Origin: Streptomyces sp. NBC_00224
GTDB lineage: Bacteria > Actinomycetota > Actinomycetes > Streptomycetales > Streptomycetaceae
Assembly: GCF_041435195.1 (NCBI RefSeq)
Contig: NZ_CP108106.1
Location: 5,867,501 to 5,931,500, forward strand
DNA: 64,000 bases
Direction: 5' to 3'
Below, one piece after another: positions 43,954-52,250 of this stretch. The notes beneath the pieces are model-generated. The model was given only the letters and a program-made list of their open reading frames with translations. It was not told the origin of the DNA and searched no databases. Numbering within the stretch: position 1 is the stretch's first letter; each line of letters starts with the position of its first letter. Position numbers and translations under genes: made by a program.

Positions 43954-44559
43954 GTGTTCGACGCTGCCGTCTTCGGCTCCCTGTTCCTCACTCTTTTCGT
44001 CATCATGGATCCCCCCGGGATCACACCGATCTTCCTCGCGCTCACCTCCGGCCGCCCCGCCAAGGTGCAGCGCAAGATGGCGTGGCAAGCCGCGGCCGTG
44101 GCCCTCGGTGTGATCACCGTGTTCGGTCTGGTGGGCCACCAGATCCTGGAGTATCTGCACATCGACGTCCCCGCGCTGATGATCGCGGGTGGTCTGCTGC
44201 TCCTGCTCATCGCGCTCGACCTGCTCACCGGCAAGATGGAGGAGCCGAAGCAGACCAAGGACGTCAACGTGGCGCTGGTGCCGCTCGGCATGCCGCTGCT
44301 CGCCGGGCCCGGCGCGATCGTCCAGGTGATCCTCGCGGTCCAGAACCACGACACGTTCTCCGGGCAGGTCGCCGTGTGGACCGCGATCCTCGCGATGCAC
44401 ATCGTGCTCTGGCTGGTCATGCGGTACTCGCTGCTGATCATCCGGGTGATCAAGGACGGCGGTGTGGTCCTGGTGACGCGGCTCGCGGGCATGATGCTCT
44501 CCGCGCTCGCGGTGCAGCAGATCATCAACGGCATCACCCAGGTGATCCACAGCACCTGA
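43954..44559 (+). CDS. MarC family (UPF0056) membrane protein
   Basis: 201 aa with six membrane segments. Hallmarks are FVIMDPPGITPIFLALT in the first helix pair, LLIALDLLTGK, and MPLLAGPGAIVQVIL in the second repeat. The function of MarC proteins is not settled. GTG at 43954 preceded by gcaagg; the upstream open frame runs through the repeat and was rejected. It ends 110 nt before a convergent 50-residue gene. Confidence 0.92.
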   Translation: MFDAAVFGSLFLTLFVIMDPPGITPIFLALTSGRPAKVQRKMAWQAAAVALGVITVFGLVGHQILEYLHIDVPALMIAGGLLLLLIALDLLTGKMEEPKQTKDVNVALVPLGMPLLAGPGAIVQVILAVQNHDTFSGQVAVWTAILAMHIVLWLVMRYSLLIIRVIKDGGVVLVTRLAGMMLSALAVQQIINGITQVIHST

Positions 44560-44601
44560 CCTGCCTCGGGGCGTGAGCCCGAGCCCGTCCGCCGCAGCAA
44601 A

Positions 44602-44640
44602 AAGCGCCCCCGTGCACCGTCGATCGGTGCGGGGGCGCTT
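44602..44640. terminator. Intrinsic terminator between marC-like and small convergent gene
   Basis: A long GC stem (agcgccccc...gggggcgct, with a two-base bulge) lies at 44602-44640. On the minus strand it is followed by ttttt, a classical intrinsic terminator for the small gene at 44670-44822. It can also stop plus-strand transcription. Confidence 0.8.
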
Positions 44641-44669
44641 CGGCTTGCCGCGTAGAAGATCCTTACGCG

Positions 44670-44822
44670 TTACGAAGCCGAGCTTTCGAGCGGGCGGATG
44701 TAGATGCGCTGGCCGATTGCGGCGGCCTGCTGCACGATCCGGTTGACGGAGGCGGCGTCCACGACGGTGCTGTCCACGGCGGAGCCGTCGACGTCGTTGA
44801 GGCGCATGATTTCGAAGCGCAT
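44670..44822 (-). CDS. 50-residue conserved small protein
   Basis: A complete short reading frame from ATG (44822) to TAA (44670-44672). The product starts MRFEIMRLNDVDGSAVDSTV, continues VDAASVNRIVQQAAAIGQRI and ends YIRPLESSAS. The ribosome binding site gggagaag precedes the ATG, and a T-tailed terminator follows. I recall near-identical small proteins in other Streptomyces. Its role is unknown. Confidence 0.82.
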   Translation of the reverse strand: MRFEIMRLNDVDGSAVDSTVVDAASVNRIVQQAAAIGQRIYIRPLESSAS

Positions 44823-45050
44823 GGCTTCTCCCTTCGTCTGATCCTCCTGAAGGAGAACTACTGGTGCGGGGTGGCGCGGCTTCAGCCTGCACCCTCACGG
44901 AGTCCGGACGGTTGCCCGCCCGTTACGACTGTTCAACGGGTTGCCCTTGGCAAACATTCCCTACGCTAAGGAAATTTTTTCACGAGCTAAATACTGGCAG
45001 GTAAGGCACCGGTTGTGTGGGATCGCTCACGCCACGGAGAATGGGGGGCA

Positions 45051-46010
45051 ATGAGCGAAGCAGGCGACATCCCAGGCATCCCCGACGGCCCGAGCGCGGG
45101 CAACCCCCGCGACCCGGGCAGGTCCGTCGCGTCCGACATCGGGGCGCAACTGGAGCACACCAACCAGCTGCTGCGGCGGATGCTGGCCGAGGTGGCCAAG
45201 ACGCCCTCCACGCACGCGATCTTCGTGGACGCGGGCTATGTGTACGCGGCGGCGGGCCTCCTGGTCGCCGGGACGGAGGACCGCCGGTCCTTCGACCTCG
45301 ACGCCGAGGGGCTGATCGAGGCCTTCATCGACAAGGCGCGCACGATCTTCGCGGACAGCCGGCTGCTCCGCGTGTACTGGTACGACGGCGCACGCCGGCG
45401 CATCCACACCTCCGAGCAGCAGTCGATCGCCGAGCTGCCGGACGTGAAGGTCCGCCTCGGCAACCTCAACGCCAACAACCAGCAGAAGGGCGTCGACTCA
45501 CTGATCCGCTCCGACCTGGAGTCCCTCGCCCGGCACCGCGCCATCAGCGACGCGGCGCTCATCGGCGGCGACGAGGACCTGGTCTCGGCGGTCGAGGCGG
45601 CGCAGGGGTACGGCGCCCGGGTCCACCTCTGGGGCATCGAGGCGGCGGAGGGGCGCAACCAGGCGGAGCCGCTGCTGTGGGAGGTCGACAGCCAGCGCAC
45701 CTTCGACCTGGACTTCTGCAAGCCGTACGTCACACGGCGGCCGGTGACGATGTACGAGGACAGCGGGCCGACGCCGACGCGGGACGACGTGCGGTTCGTG
45801 GGCGCGCAGATCGCCGCGACCTGGCTCTCCGAGCGAGGCAGGGCGGCCCTGGCGCAGCTGCTGCCGGGCCACCCGTATCTGCCCGGCCCGGTCGACCAGG
45901 ACCTCCTGGTCGAGGCGGAACGGCTGCTCCAGCGGTCGCTGCGCGGGCACGCGGATCTGCGGCGGGCGCTGCGGGACGGGTTCTGGCAGCACTTGCAGTC
46001 GCAGTACTAG
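45051..46010 (+). CDS. NYN domain (PIN-like) ribonuclease candidate
   Basis: 319 aa. The NYN fold carries acidic metal ligands in THAIFVDAGYVY, the central KGVDSLIRSDL and ALIGGDEDLVSAVEAA, which fits the VPA-like or LabA-type NYN nucleases. The C-terminal 100 residues are a helical domain (GPTPTRDDVRFVGAQIAATW to LRDGFWQHLQSQY) similar to an OST-HTH or unknown module. The ATG at 45051 has gggggg upstream. It probably cuts RNA, with no known target. Confidence 0.88.
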   Translation: MSEAGDIPGIPDGPSAGNPRDPGRSVASDIGAQLEHTNQLLRRMLAEVAKTPSTHAIFVDAGYVYAAAGLLVAGTEDRRSFDLDAEGLIEAFIDKARTIFADSRLLRVYWYDGARRRIHTSEQQSIAELPDVKVRLGNLNANNQQKGVDSLIRSDLESLARHRAISDAALIGGDEDLVSAVEAAQGYGARVHLWGIEAAEGRNQAEPLLWEVDSQRTFDLDFCKPYVTRRPVTMYEDSGPTPTRDDVRFVGAQIAATWLSERGRAALAQLLPGHPYLPGPVDQDLLVEAERLLQRSLRGHADLRRALRDGFWQHLQSQY

Positions 46011-46072
46011 GCGCTCCGCGAGGAGGGCGGTCCATCCGTCTGCGGGCAGCCCCCACCGGGCCGCAGCCGAAC
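46010..46072. repeat. Palindromic intergenic repeat, copy 6 (collapsed)
   Basis: The left end gcgctccgcgaggagggcgg is shared with copy 5. The centre of the palindrome is missing; what remains, ctgcgg to ccgcag, forms a shorter hairpin (ctgcgg-gcagcccccaccggg-ccgcag). It lies between the convergent NYN and hydrolase genes. Confidence 0.7.
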
Positions 46073-46074
46073 AA

Positions 46075-46926
46075 TCAACGCCGCCAGAACTCCGTCAGGG
46101 CCGTCGCCAGCTCCTCGGGGTGCGTGACATTGGGGGAGTGGTCCGCGCCCGCGATCACCGTGTGGCGGGCGTCGGTGTCGCGGGCCAGTGCCGCCAGTTC
46201 CTCGACCGTCCACACCGACTCCCCGTCCCCGTACGCGATGTGCAGCGGCAGGGGGAGCGCGGCGATGTTCTCGGTCCGGTCCGGTTCCGTCCTCAACTGC
46301 CGCCCGGCGGCGATGAGTTGGCCCGGCCGGGTGTTGAACCACCGCTGCCGCAGGAACGCGGCGATGTCCGGGGTGTCCGGCTCGTACGCGGGATCGCGGC
46401 TGTCCAGCCACCGCGTCGCCGCCCACACCGCCGCCGGGGGCAGCACGGGCAGGGCGGCCCGCAGCAGCCGGATCTTGGCCCGCTGCTCCGGACCGACATG
46501 GCCCGGCCCCGACGACAGCAGCGTCAGCGACCGGAAGGACCGCGGGGCGACGCGGGCGGCCGAGCGGGCCACCAGACCGCCGAAGGAGTGGCCGACGAGG
46601 TGCACGGGCCCGTCGCCGAGCGCCGCCGCCTGCGCGATCACGTCCTCGGCGAGGGTGCGGGGCGTGTACCCGGCCGCGCCGCGCGGCCCGGGGCTCTCGT
46701 GCTGGCCCCGCCCGTCGACCGCCACCGCCCGGTACCCGGCCCGGCCGAGCGGCTCCAGGAGCGCGAGGAAGTCCTCCTTGCTCCCGGTGAAGCCGGGCAG
46801 CAGCAGCGCGGTGCCGAGCGCGGGCCCGACGGGTTCGGCGTCGAGCACGGCGAAGCTGCCGCGGGGCGTTCGCAGCGGGTACGCGCGCGTGCCCGAAGGC
46901 AGGACCAGGGAGCGGGGCTTGCTCAT
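46075..46926 (-). CDS. Alpha/beta hydrolase
   Basis: 283 aa. The nucleophile elbow GHSFGG holds Ser114; the oxyanion HG-like segment is LLLPGFTGSKEDF; the catalytic acid lies near IAYGDGESVW and the His is in IAGADHSPN. No signal peptide. The substrate is not known; it may be an esterase or lipase-like enzyme. The ATG at 46926 was selected over an upstream 22-residue Pro/Arg-rich extension. It follows the DEAD-box gene on the same strand, 113 nt away. Confidence 0.9.
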   Translation of the reverse strand: MSKPRSLVLPSGTRAYPLRTPRGSFAVLDAEPVGPALGTALLLPGFTGSKEDFLALLEPLGRAGYRAVAVDGRGQHESPGPRGAAGYTPRTLAEDVIAQAAALGDGPVHLVGHSFGGLVARSAARVAPRSFRSLTLLSSGPGHVGPEQRAKIRLLRAALPVLPPAAVWAATRWLDSRDPAYEPDTPDIAAFLRQRWFNTRPGQLIAAGRQLRTEPDRTENIAALPLPLHIAYGDGESVWTVEELAALARDTDARHTVIAGADHSPNVTHPEELATALTEFWRR

Positions 46927-47039
46927 ATGCCGAGCGTAACGGGGGTGTGCGGGGTCCGGAGCGCCGGGCCGCACGGGGCGGCCCGGACGCACTTCGGCCC
47001 GGCACCCCCGTAGGGATGCCGGGCCGAAGTGCGGTGTGC

Positions 47040-49118
47040 TTACGCCTCGGGCGCCGCGACCTTGCGGGCGCGCGTGCGGCGGGGCTTAGGCTCGGCCTCG
47101 GCCTCGGTCGCCTCGGGGGCGGCCTCCGCCGTCTTCTTGGCGCGCGTACGACGCGGCTTGGGCTCGGCGGGGACCGACGCGTCGGCCTCGACGGCGACTG
47201 CCTTCTTGCGCGTACGAGCCGGCTTCGTGGCGGCCTCCGCCGCCTTCGCCGCGGCGATCTCCAGCGCGGCCGACTCCGGGGTCATAAAGCCGACCTCGGC
47301 CGACTCGGCCACCTTGCGGGTGCGCCGACGCGGCTTCGCGGGCGCCTCGACGACGGCCTCGACGACCGGCGCCGCGACCTTGCGGGTGCGGCGACGCGGG
47401 GCCGCCACCGGCTCGGCGACGGGCTCGGCCACCGCGACCGGCTCGGCCGGGGCCGGGACGACGGGCGCCTCGACGACGGCCGCGACGGCCTTGCGGGCCC
47501 GGGTGCGGCGCGGCTTGGGCTCGGCCTCCACCACGGTCTCCACCACGGCCTCGGCGACCGGCACGGCGACCGGCTCGGCCACGGCCACCGCGGCGGCGAC
47601 GGTCTCGGTGGCCGGGGCCGCCTCCACCGGGGCCACCCGGGTGCGGCGGCGACGGCGCGGGGTGCGCGGCTCGGTGTCCGCGGCGGCCGGCTCGGCCGGC
47701 TCCGTGGCCACCGGCGCCGGAGCGTCCGCCTCGACCGTCGAGCCGTTACGGGTGCGGCGGCGCTGGCGGGGGGTGCGGGTGCGCTCGGGGCGCTCCTCGG
47801 TCACGACCGGGGCCGCGGACTTGCGGCCGCGGCCGCCCGTCTCGCCCAGGTCTTCGAGCTGCTCGGCCGCGAGACCGGCGCGGGTGCGCTCGCCACGCGG
47901 CAGGACACCCTTGGTGCCCGCCGGGATGTTCAGCTCCTCGAACAGGTGCGGGGACGTGGAGTACGTCTCGACCGGGTCGGGGAACTTCAGGTCCAGCGCC
48001 TTGTTGATCAGCTGCCAGCGCGGGATGTCGTCCCAGTCGACCAGCGTGATCGCGATGCCCTTCTTGCCCGCGCGGCCGGTGCGGCCGATGCGGTGGAGGT
48101 AGGTCTTCTCTTCCTCCGGCGACTGGTAGTTGATGACGTGCGTCACGCCCTCGACGTCGATGCCGCGGGCGGCGACGTCGGTGCAGACCAGCACGTCGAC
48201 CTTGCCGTTGCGGAAGGCGCGCAGCGCCTGCTCACGGGCGCCCTGGCCGAGGTCGCCGTGGACCGCGCCGGAGGCGAAGCCGCGCTTGGCGAGCTGCTCG
48301 GCGATGTCGGCGGCCGTCCGCTTCGTACGGCAGAAGATCATCGCGAGTCCGCGGCCCTCGGCCTGCAGGATGCGCGCGACCATCTCCGGCTTGTCCATGG
48401 AGTGGGCGCGGTAGACGAACTGCGCCGTGTTGGCGACGGTCGTGCCCTCGTCGTCCGGCGAGGTGGCGCTGATGTGCGTGGGCTGCGACATATAGCGACG
48501 GGCGAGACCGATGACGGCGCCCGGCATGGTCGCCGAGAACAGCATGGTCTGGCGCTTCGCCGGAAGCATGTTGATGATCTTCTCGACGTCGGGCAGGAAG
48601 CCCAGGTCGAGCATCTCGTCGGCCTCGTCGAGCACCAGCACGCGCACGTGGGAGAGGTCCAGCTTGCGCTGGCCCGCCAGGTCGAGCAGTCGGCCCGGGG
48701 TGCCGACGATGACGTCGACGCCCTTCTTGAGCGCCTCGACCTGCGGCTCGTACGCCCGGCCGCCGTAGATGGCGAGCACGCGGACGTTACGGACCTTGCC
48801 GGCGGTGAGCAGGTCGTTGGTGACCTGGGTGCACAGCTCGCGGGTGGGGACGACGACGAGCGCCTGCGGGGCGTCGGTGAGCTGCTCGGGCTTGGCCCGG
48901 CCCGCCTCGACGTCCGCGGGGACGGTGACGCGCTCCAGGATCGGCAGACCGAAGCCGAGCGTCTTGCCGGTGCCGGTCTTGGCCTGGCCGATCACGTCGG
49001 ATCCGGAGAGCGCGACGGGGAGCGTCATCTCCTGGATGGGGAAGGGGGACACGATGCCGACGGCTTCGAGGGCCTCGGCGGTCTCGGGAAGGATCCCGAG
49101 CTCTCGGAACGTAGTCAG
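47040..49118 (-). CDS. DEAD-box RNA helicase with basic repeat tail (probable CTG start)
   Basis: 692 aa from CTG 49118. The helicase core has the Q motif FPIQEMTLP, motif I AKTGTGKT, motif II DEAD in LVLDEADEML, motif III SAT in MLFSATMP, motif V and motif VI HRIGRTGRAGK. Past residue 430 the tail is Ala/Pro/Glu-rich with about ten copies of an Arg-Arg-x-Thr-Arg-x-Lys-like basic motif (PRRRTRK, PKPRRTRARK). RhlE-type role in RNA unwinding or ribosome assembly. Similarity starts at LTTFRELGIL; the codon is CTG, with agaagagg 7 nt upstream. Starts at 49271 (ATG) or 49244 (TTG) would add residues unlike the family and lack a good ribosome binding site. Confidence 0.88.
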   Translation of the reverse strand: MTTFRELGILPETAEALEAVGIVSPFPIQEMTLPVALSGSDVIGQAKTGTGKTLGFGLPILERVTVPADVEAGRAKPEQLTDAPQALVVVPTRELCTQVTNDLLTAGKVRNVRVLAIYGGRAYEPQVEALKKGVDVIVGTPGRLLDLAGQRKLDLSHVRVLVLDEADEMLDLGFLPDVEKIINMLPAKRQTMLFSATMPGAVIGLARRYMSQPTHISATSPDDEGTTVANTAQFVYRAHSMDKPEMVARILQAEGRGLAMIFCRTKRTAADIAEQLAKRGFASGAVHGDLGQGAREQALRAFRNGKVDVLVCTDVAARGIDVEGVTHVINYQSPEEEKTYLHRIGRTGRAGKKGIAITLVDWDDIPRWQLINKALDLKFPDPVETYSTSPHLFEELNIPAGTKGVLPRGERTRAGLAAEQLEDLGETGGRGRKSAAPVVTEERPERTRTPRQRRRTRNGSTVEADAPAPVATEPAEPAAADTEPRTPRRRRRTRVAPVEAAPATETVAAAVAVAEPVAVPVAEAVVETVVEAEPKPRRTRARKAVAAVVEAPVVPAPAEPVAVAEPVAEPVAAPRRRTRKVAAPVVEAVVEAPAKPRRRTRKVAESAEVGFMTPESAALEIAAAKAAEAATKPARTRKKAVAVEADASVPAEPKPRRTRAKKTAEAAPEATEAEAEPKPRRTRARKVAAPEA

Positions 49119-49508
49119 GGTGCTGCCTCTTCTGTGAGACGCGGTACGCAGGCGAACGCGGCGGGTCGTACCGTGCCGGGTACATCCGGCCGGAGTCGGG
49201 ATATCGACCGGGTCGGGTGGCGCGGGACCACTGCCGTCGCTCAAGCGCTCGTGCCGCTGAGGGTCCCTCATCTGCGGTTACGCACTGTCACGTGCCGCAC
49301 TGGAGGGCTGTCGGGTCGGAGCCGACCGGGCGACCGACCGGGCATCCTCATTCATCAAGCCGCCCGCCGAATACATGATCCTCGGCAGGCTCATTACCAC
49401 TGTACCCCGGATTCGCGCATGTGTGTTGGGCGAATTCCCGGGAACCGGTCGGACGCTCTGGCTGACCAGGCCCTTCCCCCTTGCCGTGAGCGGGCTATTG
49501 TGCGCTCC
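49119..49508. other. Divergent region between helicase and ferritin-like genes
   Basis: About 390 nt without a convincing gene. It includes the probable helicase leader (an in-frame extension to ATG 49271 is possible) and the promoter side of the ferritin-like gene. A 10-nt palindrome ttcccgggaa lies at 49435-49444. I see no clear promoter consensus. Confidence 0.35.
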
Positions 49509-50297
49509 ATGGAGACGCCTGACAACGCCAACGCGGCCGGAACCGAAGCCGACGCGCCCACCGCCGAAAACGCCGAGAACGCCGAAAACACAGTGGAACC
49601 CACCGGGATCGCCGCCCAGGACTGGGCGACGGCCTCCGCCGAGCCGCAGTACCGGGCCGCCGTGGTGGATCTGCTCGGCGCGCTCGCGTACGGCGAGCTG
49701 GCGGCCTTCGAGCGCCTCGCCGACGACGCCAAGCTGGCGCCCTCGCTCGCCGACAAGGCGGAGCTGGCGAAGATGGCCTCGGCCGAGTTCCACCATTTCG
49801 AGCGGCTGCGCGACCGCCTCGCGGAGATCGACGCGGAGCCGACGGCCGCGATGGAGCCGTTCGCCAAGGCGCTGGACGACTTCCACCACCAGACCGCGCC
49901 GTCGGACTGGCTGGAGGGCCTGGTCAAGGCGTACGTGGGCGACTCGATCGCCAGTGACTTCTACCGCGAGGTGGCGGCCCGGCTCGACTCGGACACGCGC
50001 GGCCTGGTGCTCGCGGTCCTCGACGACACCGGGCACGGCAACTTCGCGGTGGAGAAGGTGCGCGCCGCGATCGAGGCCGACCCGCGGGTGGGCGGCCGCC
50101 TCGCGCTGTGGGCGCGCCGGCTGATGGGCGAGGCGCTCTCGCAGGCCCAGCGCGTGGTCGCGGAGCGTGACGCGTTGTCGACGATGCTGGTCGGCGGCAT
50201 GGCGGACGGCTTCGACCTGGCCGCGGTCGGCGAGATGTTCACCCGGATCACCAAGGCCCACACCAAGCGCATGGCCGCGCTGGGCCTGGCGGCCTAG
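49509..50297 (+). CDS. Ferritin-like fold protein (tRNA-hydroxylase-like)
   Basis: 262 aa soluble helical protein. An acidic N-terminus (TEADAPTAENAENAENTVEP) is followed by a four-helix bundle with Glu/His ligand patterns AYGELAAFERLADDA and AEFHHFERLRDRL, plus a second pair near YVGDSIASDFYREV. Similar to actinobacterial ferritin-like proteins next to DEAD helicase genes (Rv3210c in mycobacteria, from memory). It may bind a di-iron centre, possibly acting as a tRNA-modifying monooxygenase; unproven. ATG at 49509; a GTG three codons upstream is possible. Confidence 0.85.
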   Translation: METPDNANAAGTEADAPTAENAENAENTVEPTGIAAQDWATASAEPQYRAAVVDLLGALAYGELAAFERLADDAKLAPSLADKAELAKMASAEFHHFERLRDRLAEIDAEPTAAMEPFAKALDDFHHQTAPSDWLEGLVKAYVGDSIASDFYREVAARLDSDTRGLVLAVLDDTGHGNFAVEKVRAAIEADPRVGGRLALWARRLMGEALSQAQRVVAERDALSTMLVGGMADGFDLAAVGEMFTRITKAHTKRMAALGLAA

Positions 50298-50321
50298 GGC
50301 TTCTGTCCGGCGGGGTGCCGC

Positions 50322-50585
50322 CTACGCCGCTGAGCGGCGCAGGCGGCCCGCCGGGCGCAACAGCAGGGACAGTGCGACCACCGCGATGAATGTGGCGCCC
50401 ACGACCGTCGTCACCGCGTGGCCCGGGCCGACCGCCGAGTGGGTCAGGAAGGCACCGAACAGGGCGCCGAGCGTGCCCACCGCGAAAACGGTCCGGCGCT
50501 CGGGCAGGCGGTGTGGCAGACGGGACGCGGCAGTCCAGGCGAGGGCGATTCCGAGAGTTACGGAGCCGAGCGCTTCCAGGAGCAT
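50322..50585 (-). CDS. Small membrane protein, three helices
   Basis: 87 aa. Hydrophobic segments are LEALGSVTLGIALAWTAA, VFAVGTLGALFGAFLTHS and VTTVVGATFIAVVALSLLL, with a basic C-terminus (RPAGRLRRSAA). The pattern resembles the GlsB/YeaQ-like small membrane proteins. No function is known. ATG at 50585 with gaagcgctcgg upstream and a poor ribosome binding site. It is convergent with the ferritin-like gene. Confidence 0.75.
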   Translation of the reverse strand: MLLEALGSVTLGIALAWTAASRLPHRLPERRTVFAVGTLGALFGAFLTHSAVGPGHAVTTVVGATFIAVVALSLLLRPAGRLRRSAA

Positions 50586-50707
50586 GTGCGTCCCTCCCGC
50601 GGTGTGACCGGGCGATTCAAGGTCACAGCCGTCCTACCCGACGCTCGCGGAGCGCAACCCTCCCCTCACCGTGTGGAGCACAGCGAAGGCACAGCCCGGA
50701 CACAGCG

Positions 50708-50742
50708 GAGCGGCCCGGCGGTCGATGACCGCCGGGCCGCTC
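50708..50742. terminator. Terminator hairpin after DUF3107 gene
   Basis: A perfect 16-bp stem (50708-50723 with 50727-50742) and a 3-nt loop, 20 nt past the DUF3107 stop on the minus strand. Confidence 0.8.
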
Positions 50743-50763
50743 CCCTGCCACGTGCTCTACGGG

Positions 50764-50991
50764 CTACAGCTGGCCGAAGCCCACCCGGCGAACCGTCGGC
50801 TCGCCGATCTCCACGTACGCGATCTTGTCGGCCGGCACCAGGACCTTGCGGCCCTTGTCGTCCTGGAGGCTGAGCAGCTGCGCCTTGCCGGCGAGGGCGT
50901 CGGCTACCGCGCTCTCGACCTCCTCGGCGGACTGCCCGCTCTCCAGAACGATCTCCCGGGGCGCGTGCTGCACGCCGATCTTGACCTCCAC
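50764..50991 (-). CDS. DUF3107 small conserved protein
   Basis: 75 aa. The sequence MEVKIGVQHAPREIVLES to IAYVEIGEPTVRRVGFGQL is typical of DUF3107, an actinobacterial family of unknown function (TB9.4/Rv3208A in M. tuberculosis, from memory). GTG at 50991 with aggga upstream. It lies 134 nt downstream of the tetR gene, in the same order as in mycobacteria. Confidence 0.94.
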   Translation of the reverse strand: MEVKIGVQHAPREIVLESGQSAEEVESAVADALAGKAQLLSLQDDKGRKVLVPADKIAYVEIGEPTVRRVGFGQL

Positions 50992-51124
50992 GGCTATGTC
51001 CCTCCGACGGTCTGCGGTGCGCGGTCAGCCGCGCCGTACCCCGCACACATTAGCCCGGAGAGGGGACCCGGACGGGCGCGGCGCCGCACGCTACGAGCGA
51101 ACACCCGCACCCCGCAAGCGCTGT

Positions 51125-51766
51125 TCAGTGGCCCTCGGAGCCGTGCAGCGGGAAGCCCGCGATGCCGCGCCAGGCCAGCGAGGTGAGCAGCTGCACCGCC
51201 TTCTCGCGGGGGATCGTCGACTCGCTGGAGAGCCAGTAGCGGGCGACCACCTGGGAGACCCCGCCGAGGCCGACGGCCAGCAGCATCGACTCGTCCTTGG
51301 AGAGGCCGGTGTCCCCGGCGATCACGGCCGAGATGGCCTCGGCGCACTGGAGGCTGACCCGCTCGACGCGCTCGCGCACGGCGGGCTCGTTGGTCAGGTC
51401 GGACTCGAAGACGAGGCGGAACGCGCCGCCCTCGTCCTCCACGTACGCGAAGTAGGCGTCCATCGTCGCGGCGACGCGCAGCTTGTTGTCGCTGGTGGAG
51501 GCGAGCGCCGTGCGCACCGCCAGGAGCAGTGCCTCGCAGTGCTGGTCGAGCAGCGCGAGGTACAGGTCCAGCTTTCCGGGGAAGTGCTGGTAGAGGACCG
51601 GCTTGGAGACGCCGGCCCGCTCCGCGATGTCGTCCATCGCGGCCGAGTGGTACCCCTGTGCGACGAAGACTTCCTGGGCCGCGCCCAGAAGCTGATTGCG
51701 GCGGGCCCGGCGGGGCAGGCGCGTGCCTCGCGGGCGCGCTGCCTCGGTCTGCTCGATGGCTGTCAC
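51125..51766 (-). CDS. TetR family transcriptional regulator
   Basis: 213 aa. The N-terminal helix-turn-helix is LLGAAQEVFVAQGYHSAAMDDIAERAGVSKPVLYQHF (residues about 25-60), then the ligand-binding helical domain (LALLDQHCEALLLAVRTAL, VGLGGVSQVVARYWL). The gene lies between DUF3107 and the acidic-protein gene, as in mycobacteria (Rv3208). Its targets and ligand are unknown. GTG at 51766 with a strong ribosome binding site gggaggcggc. Confidence 0.93.
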   Translation of the reverse strand: MTAIEQTEAARPRGTRLPRRARRNQLLGAAQEVFVAQGYHSAAMDDIAERAGVSKPVLYQHFPGKLDLYLALLDQHCEALLLAVRTALASTSDNKLRVAATMDAYFAYVEDEGGAFRLVFESDLTNEPAVRERVERVSLQCAEAISAVIAGDTGLSKDESMLLAVGLGGVSQVVARYWLSSESTIPREKAVQLLTSLAWRGIAGFPLHGSEGH

Positions 51767-51913
51767 GCCGCCTCCCAAAAATTGATGCTCGTGCGCGATG
51801 TACGCGCGCCGCCATCGTACTTTTGGGTAACCCGGCTGTGCGCGGTGCGCACGCAGAATTTCACGGACCGGACGCACTGGGTAGCCGGAGATACGCCTGG
51901 TTATCCGAACAAA

Positions 51914-52132
51914 TCAGCGGTAGTCGTCCTCGTCGATGGTGACCACGCGGGCCTGCTCGGCCACGTCGGCCACGTTTGCCGCGTCCGTGTCGGCATCGGC
52001 GAACGTGTCGTCGTGCTCCTGCCGTACATCGGTGCGCTGCTCGGCCGCGTCCGCTTCGGGTGTCTCCTCGGCGAGCTCCACGGCGTCGTCTTCTTCCTCG
52101 AACACTTCGGGATCACTGGGGTCGACGGGCAT
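51914..52132 (-). CDS. Small highly acidic protein
   Basis: 72 aa, nearly a third Asp and Glu (EVFEEEDDAVELAEETPEAD and VVTIDEDDYR). ATG at 52132 with an excellent ribosome binding site (ccaaaaggg). No motif or homologous function is recognised. The acidic pattern suggests a protein that binds a basic partner. It is conserved in Streptomyces as far as I recall. Confidence 0.75.
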   Translation of the reverse strand: MPVDPSDPEVFEEEDDAVELAEETPEADAAEQRTDVRQEHDDTFADADTDAANVADVAEQARVVTIDEDDYR

Positions 52133-52250
52133 GATTGCTCCCTTTTGGAGGGCTTGATTACGAGCCTATGGGCTAGCTCTGCGCACCGCTATGCGGTCTG
52201 TGACGGCGAACACATGAACCACGGTGTGATCGTCTCGTAACATTGCCCGC

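Noticed and set aside
46947..50297. An open frame of more than 1100 codons antisense to the helicase gene
   Set aside because: It is Arg/Leu/Gly-rich with no domain and mirrors the real helicase on the other strand; only its last 263 codons (ferritin-like protein) are a gene. High GC makes such frames common.
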